Below the pieces are notes generated by a model that was not told the origin of the DNA, made no database searches, and saw nothing but the letters and a program-made list of their open reading frames with translations. Source: CALMEC01 sp963765105 (lineage in GTDB: Bacteria > Actinomycetota > Thermoleophilia > Miltoncostaeales > Miltoncostaeaceae). Taken from it: a stretch of DNA of 64,000 bases. Shown here piece after piece: positions 55,967 to 63,342 of this stretch. The translations under genes were made by a program, and so were the position numbers. Location of the stretch: the NCBI GenBank assembly GCA_963765105.1, contig CAVXUW010000003.1, forward strand, positions 82,608 through 146,607. The letters are read 5' to 3'. Position 1 is the stretch's first letter. Every line of letters starts with the position of its first letter.

Positions 55967-56700
55967 TACAGCGCCTGAGACAGTCGCCGGCGAAAGCGCA
56001 TCGTGAGTGGGTGCTGGTCCCCGAGGTCGAGGAAGATTCCCACCATGGCGGCGCGTACGGTGTCGCGCACCTCACCACTGGTCGCGCGAATGACGTCGAG
56101 CAGGTGCGTCAGCGCGGCCTCGCGATCGTCGCGGGCGAGCGCTGCGAGGGCCGCGGCAATGTCCGGAGTGTCGATCTCGGTGAGTGCGATGCGAGCGATC
56201 AACCCGGCGGCCATGGGGTCGTGAGACGCAGGCTCGAGCGTCGCGCGTGCCTCGTCAGCACGGTCGGTCTCCAACAAGATCCGACCGAGCAGCAGTCGCG
56301 CGGGGGTCGAGCCGGCATCCCGTACGAGCGCCTCACGAAGTGAGTCCTCATCGCCCGCAGCAACGAGCTTGTCGACGGCCGATGGGATGACGCGGTTGAA
56401 GAACGCCTCGATCGACGGGGCCGGCTGCAGTCCGACGAAGTCGGCGACGACGGCGCCGCCGCGGAAGCCCTTCACGGCCGGAATGCTCTGGATTTGGTAC
56501 TGGCTGGCGAGCCCGGGGTTGGCATCGATGTCGACTTTCGCCAACACCACTTCATCAGCTCGGCGTTGTGCGATCTCCTCGATGATCGGCGTGAGCTGGC
56601 GACACGGCCCGCACCACGCCGCCCAAAAGTCCACGACGACGGGCAACGTCTTCGAGCGTTCGATGACGTCGTCATGAAAGGTTGCTTCGGTTACGTCCAT
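55963..56700 (-). CDS. Thioredoxin-domain protein with TPR-like C-terminus (CnoX/YbbN-like)
   Basis: A 245-aa protein: thioredoxin fold with active site WCGPCRQLTPIIEEI (about residues 29-43) and cis-Pro loop IQSIPAVKGF, then helical repeats (about 120-245: SLREALVRDAGSTPARLLLG, REAALTHLLDVIRATSGEV), as in CnoX/YbbN chaperedoxins. Those proteins protect clients from oxidation and hand them to GroEL or DnaK. ATG 56700 is preceded by a G-rich stretch; a GTG at 56709 is possible. It is followed by the overlapping UbiE-type gene. Confidence 0.85.
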   Translation of the reverse strand: MDVTEATFHDDVIERSKTLPVVVDFWAAWCGPCRQLTPIIEEIAQRRADEVVLAKVDIDANPGLASQYQIQSIPAVKGFRGGAVVADFVGLQPAPSIEAFFNRVIPSAVDKLVAAGDEDSLREALVRDAGSTPARLLLGRILLETDRADEARATLEPASHDPMAAGLIARIALTEIDTPDIAAALAALARDDREAALTHLLDVIRATSGEVRDTVRAAMVGIFLDLGDQHPLTMRFRRRLSQALY

Positions 56701-56753
56701 CGGCCACACCCCCCCGGAAAAGAAACATCTGCCGGCAGGGTAGCGCGAACACC

Positions 56754-57236
56754 TCAGCCGTTGCCGAGAACGAGCACCACCTTCGACCCTGCGGCCTCCG
56801 AGTCAGCGGCGATCGCCGTGCCCTCAATCGGGGCGACCGTCGTGAGCTGAAGGTCTTTGGCGAGTTGATCGGCCCCGGGCTTCGCCCCGGCGCGGAAGTA
56901 GACGGTGCTCGGCCCGCCTTGAGTCCCGATGTTGCCGGTCGCGACGGTGGTGTACCCCAGCTCCTTCAGCTGTGTCGCCGTCTGTGCTGCCCGCCCAGGG
57001 GTGGTGGTGCCGTTGAGCACGGCGACGCTCACCGTGCCCCGTTCGGGGGCCTTTTCCACCGGCTCGGAGACCGACGTTGTCTTCGGAGCCGAGGGCTCAA
57101 CCGTGACATCGACATTGGCTTCAGGGAGCGAAACCGTGTCGCCACCGACATTCGCCAGGCTCCAGCCACCGACGAATCCCAGTACAAGACAAGACGCCCC
57201 CAGGACTACGGGGCGCACCCAGTTCGAGGCAGCCAT
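56754..57236 (-). CDS. LytR_C-domain membrane protein
   Basis: A 160-aa protein with one N-terminal transmembrane segment (PVVLGASCLVLGFVGGWSLA), a Thr/Pro/Glu-rich linker, and a C-terminal LytR_cpsA_psr-type C domain (about residues 68-160: VSVAVLNGTTTPGRAAQTAT, ELGYTTVATGNIG, STVYFRAGAKPGADQLAKDL). LytR_C domains are often found in cell-wall-related proteins, here without the LCP catalytic domain. A leaderless -10 (TAGCGT) is 7 nt before the ATG. Confidence 0.8.
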   Translation of the reverse strand: MAASNWVRPVVLGASCLVLGFVGGWSLANVGGDTVSLPEANVDVTVEPSAPKTTSVSEPVEKAPERGTVSVAVLNGTTTPGRAAQTATQLKELGYTTVATGNIGTQGGPSTVYFRAGAKPGADQLAKDLQLTTVAPIEGTAIAADSEAAGSKVVLVLGNG

Positions 57237-57243
57237 TCGAGGA

Positions 57244-57249
57244 ACGCTA
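57244..57249 (-). promoter_or_regulatory. -10 element TAGCGT (leaderless)
   Basis: Minus-strand TAGCGT ends 7 nt before the ATG at 57236. Confidence 0.45.
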
Positions 57250-57290
57250 CCGAGGGGTCAGGATGTCGCCGATCTCCGGGAACGAGTGGC

Positions 57291-58778
57291 CTACGCGGTG
57301 AAGTTGTCGCGAAGGGTGGCGGCCTGCCTGCGGATCTGTGCGAGTTCCGGCGGAGGAATGCTGTCGAGGTTGCGCAACGAGAGAGCCATGCGGTGGTTGC
57401 GGGCGAAGCGCTCACGGTGACGTGCGAGAAAGTCCCAATAGAGGGTCGTGAACGGGCACGCCTCCGCGCCATGGCGCTTGGAGGGGTCGTATCGACATTC
57501 GGCGCAGTGGTTGCTCATGCGTTTTACGTACGCGCCAGACGCGGCGTAGGGCTTCGTCATCATGCGGCCGCCATCGGCGTGCAGGGCCATGCCCAATACG
57601 TTGGGGCCCATCACCCAGTCATGGCCGTCGACAAACCCGTGGTGGAACCAGCTCAGCGCCTCATCGGGCCGCACACCCAGAAGCATCTGCAAGTTGCCGA
57701 ACAGCATGAGACGCTCGATGTGATGGGCGTAGCCCGTCGCGATCACCCCACCGACGGCGTCCGACATGCACCGCATGTCGGTGGGGCCGCCCCAGAAGAG
57801 CTCGGGGAGCGGTCGGTCAGCGCCGAGCCCGTTCATCGTCGGCCACTCATCGTCGAACCGGGAGAACACCGCCCGCACGTACTCACGCCAGCCGATGATC
57901 TGGCGAATAAACCCTTCGACGGACGCGATCGGCGCCGTCTCGTCGCGATAGGCCTGCTCGGCCGCCCGCACCATCTCCATCGGGTCGATCAGCCCCAAGT
58001 TCATTGCGGCGGCGAGCCCGGCATGCCACAGGATCCGCTCACCGCCCAGCATCGCGTCTTGCCACCGCCCGAACGCGGGCAGTCGCCGCGCGATGAACTC
58101 CTCCAGAGCGGCGCGCGCCTCGCTGGCCGATGCCGGAAAGAGCCGGGGACCGTCCACGCCAAAGTGCGTGCCACGCACATCGAGCAGGCCCCGCACCGCG
58201 TCGTCATGAGGGCCCTCGGTGGGGCGCCACGGCGGTGGGGGTCGTGTTCCCTTCGGAGGCTTCCCTCGGTTTTCGGCGTCGAAGTTCCAGCGACCCTCCA
58301 CGGGATCGCCACCCACCATCAGCACATCCAGTCGACGGCGTTGCCACCGGTAGAAGCCCTCCATGATCAGGGTACGTCGCCCCGAGGCCCATTCGTCAAA
58401 CTCCTCATCGGTGGTGAGAAAGAGCGACCCGTCGATGACCTGCACACCGGGAATGCGCCGGGCCTGGGCCTGGGCGGCGGGGCCGGTTGGGCGAAGGATG
58501 CGCACGGCAGGCCCGCCATTCTCACGACGGTGGGCGGCCACCCCGACGGCGAAGGTCGGCGCACTTCTCAGATCGACGGCGACACCCCGTTCGCGAAGTT
58601 CGTCGGCGAAGGTGCGCATCGCCACGAGGATCAGGTGGAGTTTTTGCCGGTGGATGCGACCGCGGCTCATCGCGGCGTCCGATTCGATCAGAAGCACCCG
58701 TCCGGCTCCGTCCAGGGCGGGGTTGTCGTGCGACAGATGTTCGGCCAGAAGCCAGGCGGTGGGGGCTACGTTTGGCAC
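57291..58778 (-). CDS. FeS-BCP cryptochrome/(6-4) photolyase (PhrB-like)
   Basis: A 495-aa member of the iron-sulfur bacterial cryptochrome/photolyase family, which repairs (6-4) photoproducts. All four cluster cysteines are in place: one in PTDMRCMSDAVGG and three in HCAECRYDP...EACPF with C-x2-C-x12-C spacing as in PhrB. FAD-binding and active-site regions include EGFIRQIIGWREYVRAVF, HHIERLMLFGNLQMLLG and GNLQM. GTG 58778 overlaps the nei stop; GTG 58787 is equally possible. The longer frame beyond is inside nei. It is co-transcribed with a Nei-type glycosylase. Confidence 0.88.
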   Translation of the reverse strand: MPNVAPTAWLLAEHLSHDNPALDGAGRVLLIESDAAMSRGRIHRQKLHLILVAMRTFADELRERGVAVDLRSAPTFAVGVAAHRRENGGPAVRILRPTGPAAQAQARRIPGVQVIDGSLFLTTDEEFDEWASGRRTLIMEGFYRWQRRRLDVLMVGGDPVEGRWNFDAENRGKPPKGTRPPPPWRPTEGPHDDAVRGLLDVRGTHFGVDGPRLFPASASEARAALEEFIARRLPAFGRWQDAMLGGERILWHAGLAAAMNLGLIDPMEMVRAAEQAYRDETAPIASVEGFIRQIIGWREYVRAVFSRFDDEWPTMNGLGADRPLPELFWGGPTDMRCMSDAVGGVIATGYAHHIERLMLFGNLQMLLGVRPDEALSWFHHGFVDGHDWVMGPNVLGMALHADGGRMMTKPYAASGAYVKRMSNHCAECRYDPSKRHGAEACPFTTLYWDFLARHRERFARNHRMALSLRNLDSIPPPELAQIRRQAATLRDNFTA

Positions 58779-59551
58779 GTGGGACACCAGTAGATGGTGC
58801 GTGCGGCGAGGGTGCCTCGGGCCACGGTGTCGCCGCAGCGGATGCAGGTGTCGCGCTTGTAGACATAGGTGCGTTGGCGGCGCGGGACGGCGCTGCGCGG
58901 CACCCCGAGCTCTTTCGGATCGACCGTCACGATCCGTCCCGAACGCACGCCGTCGGTGAGCATCGCCACGCTTGTGGTCCACAGGGCCTGGCGTTGTGCG
59001 TCGTCGAGCGAGCGCGATTCGCGGGCCGGATCGATGCCGCACACGAAGAGGGCCTCGGCCCGGTAGACGTTGCCGATGCCGGCAATGACCGACTGATCGA
59101 GCAGCAAACCCCCGATCGCTTTTCGGCTGCGCTCAGCTCGTGCCAGGAATCGCGTGGCGTCGGCGTCGGGACGGAGTGGGTCGGGGCCCAACCGATCGAG
59201 CAGCCGGCCGAGGTCGTCGTCGCCAATCAACTCGCAGGCGGTGGGGCCGGTGAGGTCGATCACCCATTCACGCGCGGCGAGACGCACGCGTACGGTGTCG
59301 CGCGGCGTCGGCACCTCGCCCCGGTGCGCACGGAACTTGCCGAACAGACCAAGATGAACGTGAAGCAGCTGCCCGTCGCGCCACTCGTAGACGAGGTGCT
59401 TGCCGTGGGCGTGAACGTCGCGTAGCTCGCCCCCATCGAGGCACTCGGCCCCCTCGGCGAACCGTCCCTGCGGTGAGGTCACCTCAAGCGCCCCCACCAG
59501 CTTCTTCCGTTGGTCGCGAGCGGCCCGGTGAATGGTGTGTCCCTCCGGCAT
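58766..59551 (-). CDS. nei: Formamidopyrimidine/endonuclease VIII-type DNA glycosylase
   Basis: A 261-aa Fpg/Nei base-excision glycosylase with AP-lyase activity. The catalytic Pro-Glu is right after the start (MPEGHTIHRAARDQRKKLVG), and the PEGH form suits the Nei branch. The helix-two-turn-helix includes SVIAGIGNVYRAEALF and the C-terminal zinc finger has CIRCGDTVARG...CPTC. ATG 59551 has a leaderless -10 (TACCCT) 7 nt upstream. It precedes and overlaps the photolyase gene, forming a DNA-repair operon. Confidence 0.9.
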   Translation of the reverse strand: MPEGHTIHRAARDQRKKLVGALEVTSPQGRFAEGAECLDGGELRDVHAHGKHLVYEWRDGQLLHVHLGLFGKFRAHRGEVPTPRDTVRVRLAAREWVIDLTGPTACELIGDDDLGRLLDRLGPDPLRPDADATRFLARAERSRKAIGGLLLDQSVIAGIGNVYRAEALFVCGIDPARESRSLDDAQRQALWTTSVAMLTDGVRSGRIVTVDPKELGVPRSAVPRRQRTYVYKRDTCIRCGDTVARGTLAARTIYWCPTCQT

Positions 59552-59558
59552 CGGCTAC

Positions 59559-59564
59559 AGGGTA
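59559..59564 (-). promoter_or_regulatory. -10 element TACCCT (leaderless) for nei
   Basis: Minus-strand TACCCT ends 7 nt before the ATG at 59551. Confidence 0.5.
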
Positions 59565-59614
59565 ACCGGCGTCGTGATCGGCGACACTGGGAACCCGTCG
59601 CGTACTTCTGTTGC

Positions 59615-59633
59615 TGACCGTGACCGACGGTCA
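59615..59633. promoter_or_regulatory. Perfect dyad between nei and the helicase
   Basis: TGACCGT-GACCG-ACGGTCA is a perfect 7-bp inverted repeat in the divergent nei/helicase region. It may be an operator or a small hairpin. A TAGGCT -10-like hexamer follows at 59657-59662. Confidence 0.35.
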
Positions 59634-59820
59634 TCGTTCGCCCCGGCCGGAGTGATAGGCTCCTTCTCACGCGCCGTTTACGGGCGTCGTGCGGAAGAGT
59701 CCCGACTCCCCAGTCCCTTGCTTGACTGTGGAGCATCACACCAACGAGCAGCGCTCGGGACTTGAGTCATCCGGCACGACCAACCTTCTTGCATTCCGTG
59801 CGCGGGAACCGTCTGAACGT

Positions 59821-61515
59821 ATGACCGAAACGACTGCTGTCGCGGCACACACACGATCCGACGCCCTCCGGGCGGCACTTGCCGACCCCACAGAGGCCTG
59901 GCCCGGGGTGACGCTGCGCGAGCACCAACTCGAAGCGCTCGACGAGCTCGCGACGCACCTCGCCATGGGCGCGACCCGCACCTGGATCCACGCTCCCACC
60001 GGGTCCGGGAAGACCATCACGTTCTGCGCGCTCGCCGCGGCCCTCGACGTGCCCACGCTCGTTCTGGTGCCACGCCGCAACCTGGCCGACCAGACCGCTG
60101 CCGCGATCGTCCGCCACTTCCCCGGCGTGGCCTACAACATGGACGGTCCCGAGGCCGCTGGGCGTCATGGCATCACCATCGCCACCTACCAGGCCAGCCT
60201 GCGCCACCAGACGGAGATGGACTGGGACCGCCTGGGCTTGGTCATCTGCGACGAGGCCCACACCACCCTGGGCGCGCAGACACGGCGGCTGCTCGACCGG
60301 GCGCCCAACGCGACCCTCGCCGGCTTCACCGCGACTCCCGCCACCACCACCGGCCATGTGGAGCAGGTGTTCGGCCCGGTGGCCGCGACGCTCGACCGGC
60401 TCGAGGCGATCAAGCGCGGCATCCTCGCTCCGCTTCGCAGCTTGCGAGTAGAGCGCGCCGTCGACCTCTCGGACGTGGTTCGCGTACGTGGCGACTTCGA
60501 CCAGGCGAGCCTGGGGCGCGCGCTGGACAGAGCGATGTGGCACCACGCATGTGCCGACGTGTGGGCAGAGCACTTCGCGCCGCTCGGCCTGGCGGGCGTG
60601 GCCTACACCGCGACCGTCGCTCAGGCGCACGCCCTCGCCGACGAGATGGTGGCGCGCGGCGTCAAAGCCGCGGCGGTGTCCGGGCAAACCCCGCCGCGTG
60701 AGCTCACGAAGGTGCTCAAGCGGTTCGGCAAAGGCGACATCGACGTGCTCTGCAACGCCGACCTGCTCACCGAAGGGTGGGACGAGACCCGCGCCTCGGT
60801 GGTGATGCACCTCGCCCCAACCACATCGGAGCGCGTGTTCGTTCAGCGTCTCGGTCGCGTCATGCGCCCCGACGAGGGCAAAGAGGCCGTGTCGGTCGAG
60901 TTCCTTCCCGCCGGGGACCCGATGGGTGTGCAGACCAGTCACGACCTCTACGGCATGGGGTGGTACAAACCACTCGGCCAGGTCGCAGGGCCGCCGAACT
61001 CGGCCGAGTCGGGGAAACTTGCGGCAGCCGCGAAGATCCTCGCCGAGCAGGACGGCGGCGGCGCGAAGCTGGTCAATCCCTCGGCCTCGCCGGCGAACAT
61101 CGCCGCCGGTCTGGCCGACGGCGGGTGGCGCGGAGCCGACCCGGGCATGCTGCCTCGCGGCGCGTTGGAGGACTGGGTTGCCGCTGCGGGCCGCGAGATC
61201 ACCGTTGCCGAGCTGGTGGACCACATCGGCGCCGGCGTCGGCGATCAGGCCGCGCTGGCCTGGTGGGCGCTCACCGGTGTCGTCGCGCGAAACTGCAGCG
61301 ACGGGGCCGACCAGCCCATCTGGCGCGCCTGGGCGACGGCCGTGCTGGTGAGCCCCGACATGCGTACCGGGCTCCCCGCTGACGCGCCCCGCAGCGATTC
61401 TGGACCGTCTGCGCATGACCTCGCGCGAACGTCTGCGGGCGCTGTGGTGGCACGGCGACAAAGGCGACAAATGGGATCGCGTGGCGTCGCTCGAACAGCT
61501 TGCGCGTTCGGGTGA
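59821..61515 (+). CDS. DEAD/DEAH-box superfamily 2 helicase, probably frameshifted near its end
   Basis: From ATG 59821 the product shows superfamily 2 helicase motifs: Q-region LREHQLEALDELATHLAMGA, Walker A APTGSGKT, motif Ib-like VPRRNLADQ, DEAH in VICDEAHTTLG, GFTATPATTTGHV, and helicase C motifs SVVMHLAPTTSERVF and QRLGRVMRPDEGKEAVSVEF. After about position 61385 the frame ends in non-homologous, Arg-rich sequence stopping at 61515. The next frame (61415-62383) continues in the style of the C-terminal part. Removing one C in CCCC at 61387-61390 joins them as ...DAPAAILDRLRMTSRERLRA. Substrate unknown; DNA repair is suggested by the neighbours. Confidence 0.75.
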   Translation: MTETTAVAAHTRSDALRAALADPTEAWPGVTLREHQLEALDELATHLAMGATRTWIHAPTGSGKTITFCALAAALDVPTLVLVPRRNLADQTAAAIVRHFPGVAYNMDGPEAAGRHGITIATYQASLRHQTEMDWDRLGLVICDEAHTTLGAQTRRLLDRAPNATLAGFTATPATTTGHVEQVFGPVAATLDRLEAIKRGILAPLRSLRVERAVDLSDVVRVRGDFDQASLGRALDRAMWHHACADVWAEHFAPLGLAGVAYTATVAQAHALADEMVARGVKAAAVSGQTPPRELTKVLKRFGKGDIDVLCNADLLTEGWDETRASVVMHLAPTTSERVFVQRLGRVMRPDEGKEAVSVEFLPAGDPMGVQTSHDLYGMGWYKPLGQVAGPPNSAESGKLAAAAKILAEQDGGGAKLVNPSASPANIAAGLADGGWRGADPGMLPRGALEDWVAAAGREITVAELVDHIGAGVGDQAALAWWALTGVVARNCSDGADQPIWRAWATAVLVSPDMRTGLPADAPRSDSGPSAHDLARTSAGAVVARRQRRQMGSRGVARTACAFG

Positions 61516-62383
61516 GCGCCGCCGTCGCTGGTCGGCTGTCGACGAGGCTTCCACATGGGCACCGGCGTGGAGCTGGGACGTCTCACGGTCCCTGGCCGAC
61601 ATGCGGCCCGGTCGCAACCAGGAGCTTCACCGCATCGCGGCGTGGGAGGCACGGCACATCATTACCAACGGTAGTGAGCTCGGGCTCATCGCCACGTGGC
61701 TTCGTGCTGCCGGCGAACCACCCCCCACCCCGCAAGAGCCGGCCGAGCCGCCGACGCTGCGGTTGGGCCAAGCCGCGCGTTTGCTGTTGATGCTCGGCCC
61801 GGGTGACGTTCCCTCGCGCCCCGAGTACCTCCGCATGTGCGCCCGCGGCGCCAACTCGTGCGGCGGGTGGGCCCAGCTGCGTGGATACCTCGACGGCATC
61901 GACTGGTCGACGCCCGACGCGGTGCGGTCACTTCGCGCCGCCGTGGGAGCAATGGCCCAACGCGCGCTGTCGGGGCCCAAGCCATGGGCGGCGCTGCGCG
62001 CGCGCTGCCCGCGCTTGCCCGAGGCGTCGGTTGTCGGTATCGGCGGAGGAGGTGGCGAGGAGGGCGAGGCCGCTCGGTCGACGCGTCGTCGTCGCCGTCG
62101 CCGCCGACTGCAAAGCACCGCCGTCCCGGCCGAGGGCGCGGCGTCCAGCACCGAGACCGTTGCCGAGAAGGCAGTGGCCTCCCCGGAGAGCAATGGGGCA
62201 TCAGCTTCCGAGGCAGACGGCGCCGAACGTCCGACCTCCAGCGCTGCTCGCCGCCGCCGCCGCCGCCGTCGCCGAAAGGCTGCTGTGGCCGAGAACACCA
62301 ACGGTGGCGAAATCCTCAACCCCACCGACGACGGTGACGAGGTCGAGATCGACGAGCCAGCCACGGCGGACATGACCGGGTAG
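61415..62383 (+). CDS. C-terminal part of the helicase (other frame) with poly-Arg tracts
   Basis: This 322-aa frame starts at MTSRERLRALWWHGDKGDKW and contains helical sequence (NGSELGLIATWLRAA, EPPTLRLGQAARLLLMLGPG), then an acidic, Ser/Ala-rich tail with two runs of eight to eleven arginines (STRRRRRRRRLQ; SAARRRRRRRRRRKAAV). The open frame upstream (AAILDRLRMTSRERL) lies in the helicase gene. I read it as the displaced C-terminal domain of that protein. Alternatively it is an overlapping separate gene with an unusual basic/acidic tail that could bind nucleic acid. It ends at 62383, before a convergent phosphatase. Confidence 0.55.
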   Translation: MTSRERLRALWWHGDKGDKWDRVASLEQLARSGERRRRWSAVDEASTWAPAWSWDVSRSLADMRPGRNQELHRIAAWEARHIITNGSELGLIATWLRAAGEPPPTPQEPAEPPTLRLGQAARLLLMLGPGDVPSRPEYLRMCARGANSCGGWAQLRGYLDGIDWSTPDAVRSLRAAVGAMAQRALSGPKPWAALRARCPRLPEASVVGIGGGGGEEGEAARSTRRRRRRRRLQSTAVPAEGAASSTETVAEKAVASPESNGASASEADGAERPTSSAARRRRRRRRRKAAVAENTNGGEILNPTDDGDEVEIDEPATADMTG

Positions 62384-62416
62384 CGTTCCCTAGCCGCTGA
62401 CTGGGCGACGCCGGTG

Positions 62417-63013
62417 TTACATCGCCAGACGGTCGCGCATCGCGGCCAGTGCGCGGTACATCGTTGCCTCATCCAACCTGTGGATCTCGGCGTTCACGAC
62501 CGCGGTGACGGGTCCGTCGAGCGGGTCGGCGTCAGCCGCACCGTTGAGGACAAAGCGGATGGGGACGTCGTGCAGCACCGCCAGGATGTTGGGCGCGTCT
62601 TCGTTCATCATCCGTTCAAACCCGCGAACGTACCGGTAGAGCGCATCGATGCGGCTTTCCCCTTCGCCCGGGGGAGGGTCCGTCGGGGTGTGGCTGCGGC
62701 GCCACGCCCGGTACTCGTCCACGGGACGTCCCTCGAAAACTCCGAGGTGAACGTCGTCGAGCTCCGGGTACTCGACCACCGGGATGTCGCGCCCGTGGAG
62801 GACGATCGCGAGCGATTCCACGGTTCGGGGAAAGCGGGTGTGGACGGCCAGATCGATGGGGCGACCGGCCAGCGCCTCACGTGCAGCGCGGCACTGGGCC
62901 ACTCCCTCGTCATCCAGGGCCACGGGCACACTCGGGTCGCCGTTGACCAGCCCCCGGTGGTTGTACGTGGTCCGTCCGTGACGCATCAGCGTGTAGGTAC
63001 GTGCGCCAGACAC
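62417..63013 (-). CDS. Histidine phosphatase family (phosphoglycerate-mutase-like) protein
   Basis: A 198-aa branch 1/2 histidine phosphatase with the RHG active site YTLMRHGRTTYNHRGLVNGD near the N-terminus, a second conserved His in VLHDVPIRFVLNG and Arg in FPRTVESLAIV. It is probably cytosolic; the substrate is unknown, and general phosphatases or mutases are possible. It uses a GTG start at 63013, which sits just after a TAGGCT -10 element (leaderless). The gene diverges from 63037 by 23 bp and converges with the helicase C-terminal frame. Confidence 0.82.
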   Translation of the reverse strand: MSGARTYTLMRHGRTTYNHRGLVNGDPSVPVALDDEGVAQCRAAREALAGRPIDLAVHTRFPRTVESLAIVLHGRDIPVVEYPELDDVHLGVFEGRPVDEYRAWRRSHTPTDPPPGEGESRIDALYRYVRGFERMMNEDAPNILAVLHDVPIRFVLNGAADADPLDGPVTAVVNAEIHRLDEATMYRALAAMRDRLAM

Positions 63014-63019
63014 GAAAGC

Positions 63020-63029
63020 AGCCTATCCT
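63020..63029. promoter_or_regulatory. Overlapping divergent -10 elements (TAGGCT / TATCCT)
   Basis: AGCCTATCCT contains TATCCT for the plus-strand gene (ATG 63037, 7 nt away) and, on the minus strand, TAGGCT for the phosphatase (GTG 63013, 6 nt away). The two hexamers share two bases. Both genes should be leaderless and the two promoters cannot be occupied together. Confidence 0.55.
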
Positions 63030-63036
63030 TCACCGG

Positions 63037-63297
63037 ATGGAGGAACGCCCCGACGGAGCGGATGGCGTCGCGGACGCCGCATGGTTGCGGGTCCGTGCGC
63101 TCGCCGACCGTGTCGTACAGATGGAAAACGCGATCGCCGAGATGGTCGACCCCGACCCGGACACGCTCGCCAAACTCGACCGTGCCCGCTACAAGGCCGC
63201 TCGCGCCGCCGAACGTGCCTCCCTGGCCGATGCACTGTCGGACCATATGGAGACGATCCGTTCACATCAGCGCAACGGTTCCCCCTCAAACACTTAG
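63037..63297 (+). CDS. Hypothetical helical protein (86 aa)
   Basis: From ATG 63037 the product is one long amphipathic, charged helix-rich protein (AAWLRVRALADRVVQMENAI, KLDRARYKAARAAERASLAD, ALSDHMETIRSHQRNG). No signal or membrane segment; a coiled coil is likely. It has no recognised family. The frame also opens at GTG 63001, but that would cross the phosphatase promoter. It is followed by the HtrA-like gene 46 nt later. Confidence 0.5.
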   Translation: MEERPDGADGVADAAWLRVRALADRVVQMENAIAEMVDPDPDTLAKLDRARYKAARAAERASLADALSDHMETIRSHQRNGSPSNT

Positions 63298-63342
63298 CCG
63301 TCGTCACATGGATTTCTCAGAAACACGCGATACAACCTGACT

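Noticed and set aside
56682..58793. 703-aa plus-strand frame
   Set aside because: Antisense of thioredoxin, LytR_C and photolyase genes, whose motifs are all on the minus strand.
59767..61617. 616-aa minus-strand frame
   Set aside because: Shadow of the helicase, which has complete motifs on the plus strand.
63301..63342. PHO box before the HtrA-like gene
   Set aside because: Only a single GTCAC occurs; no 11-bp repeat.
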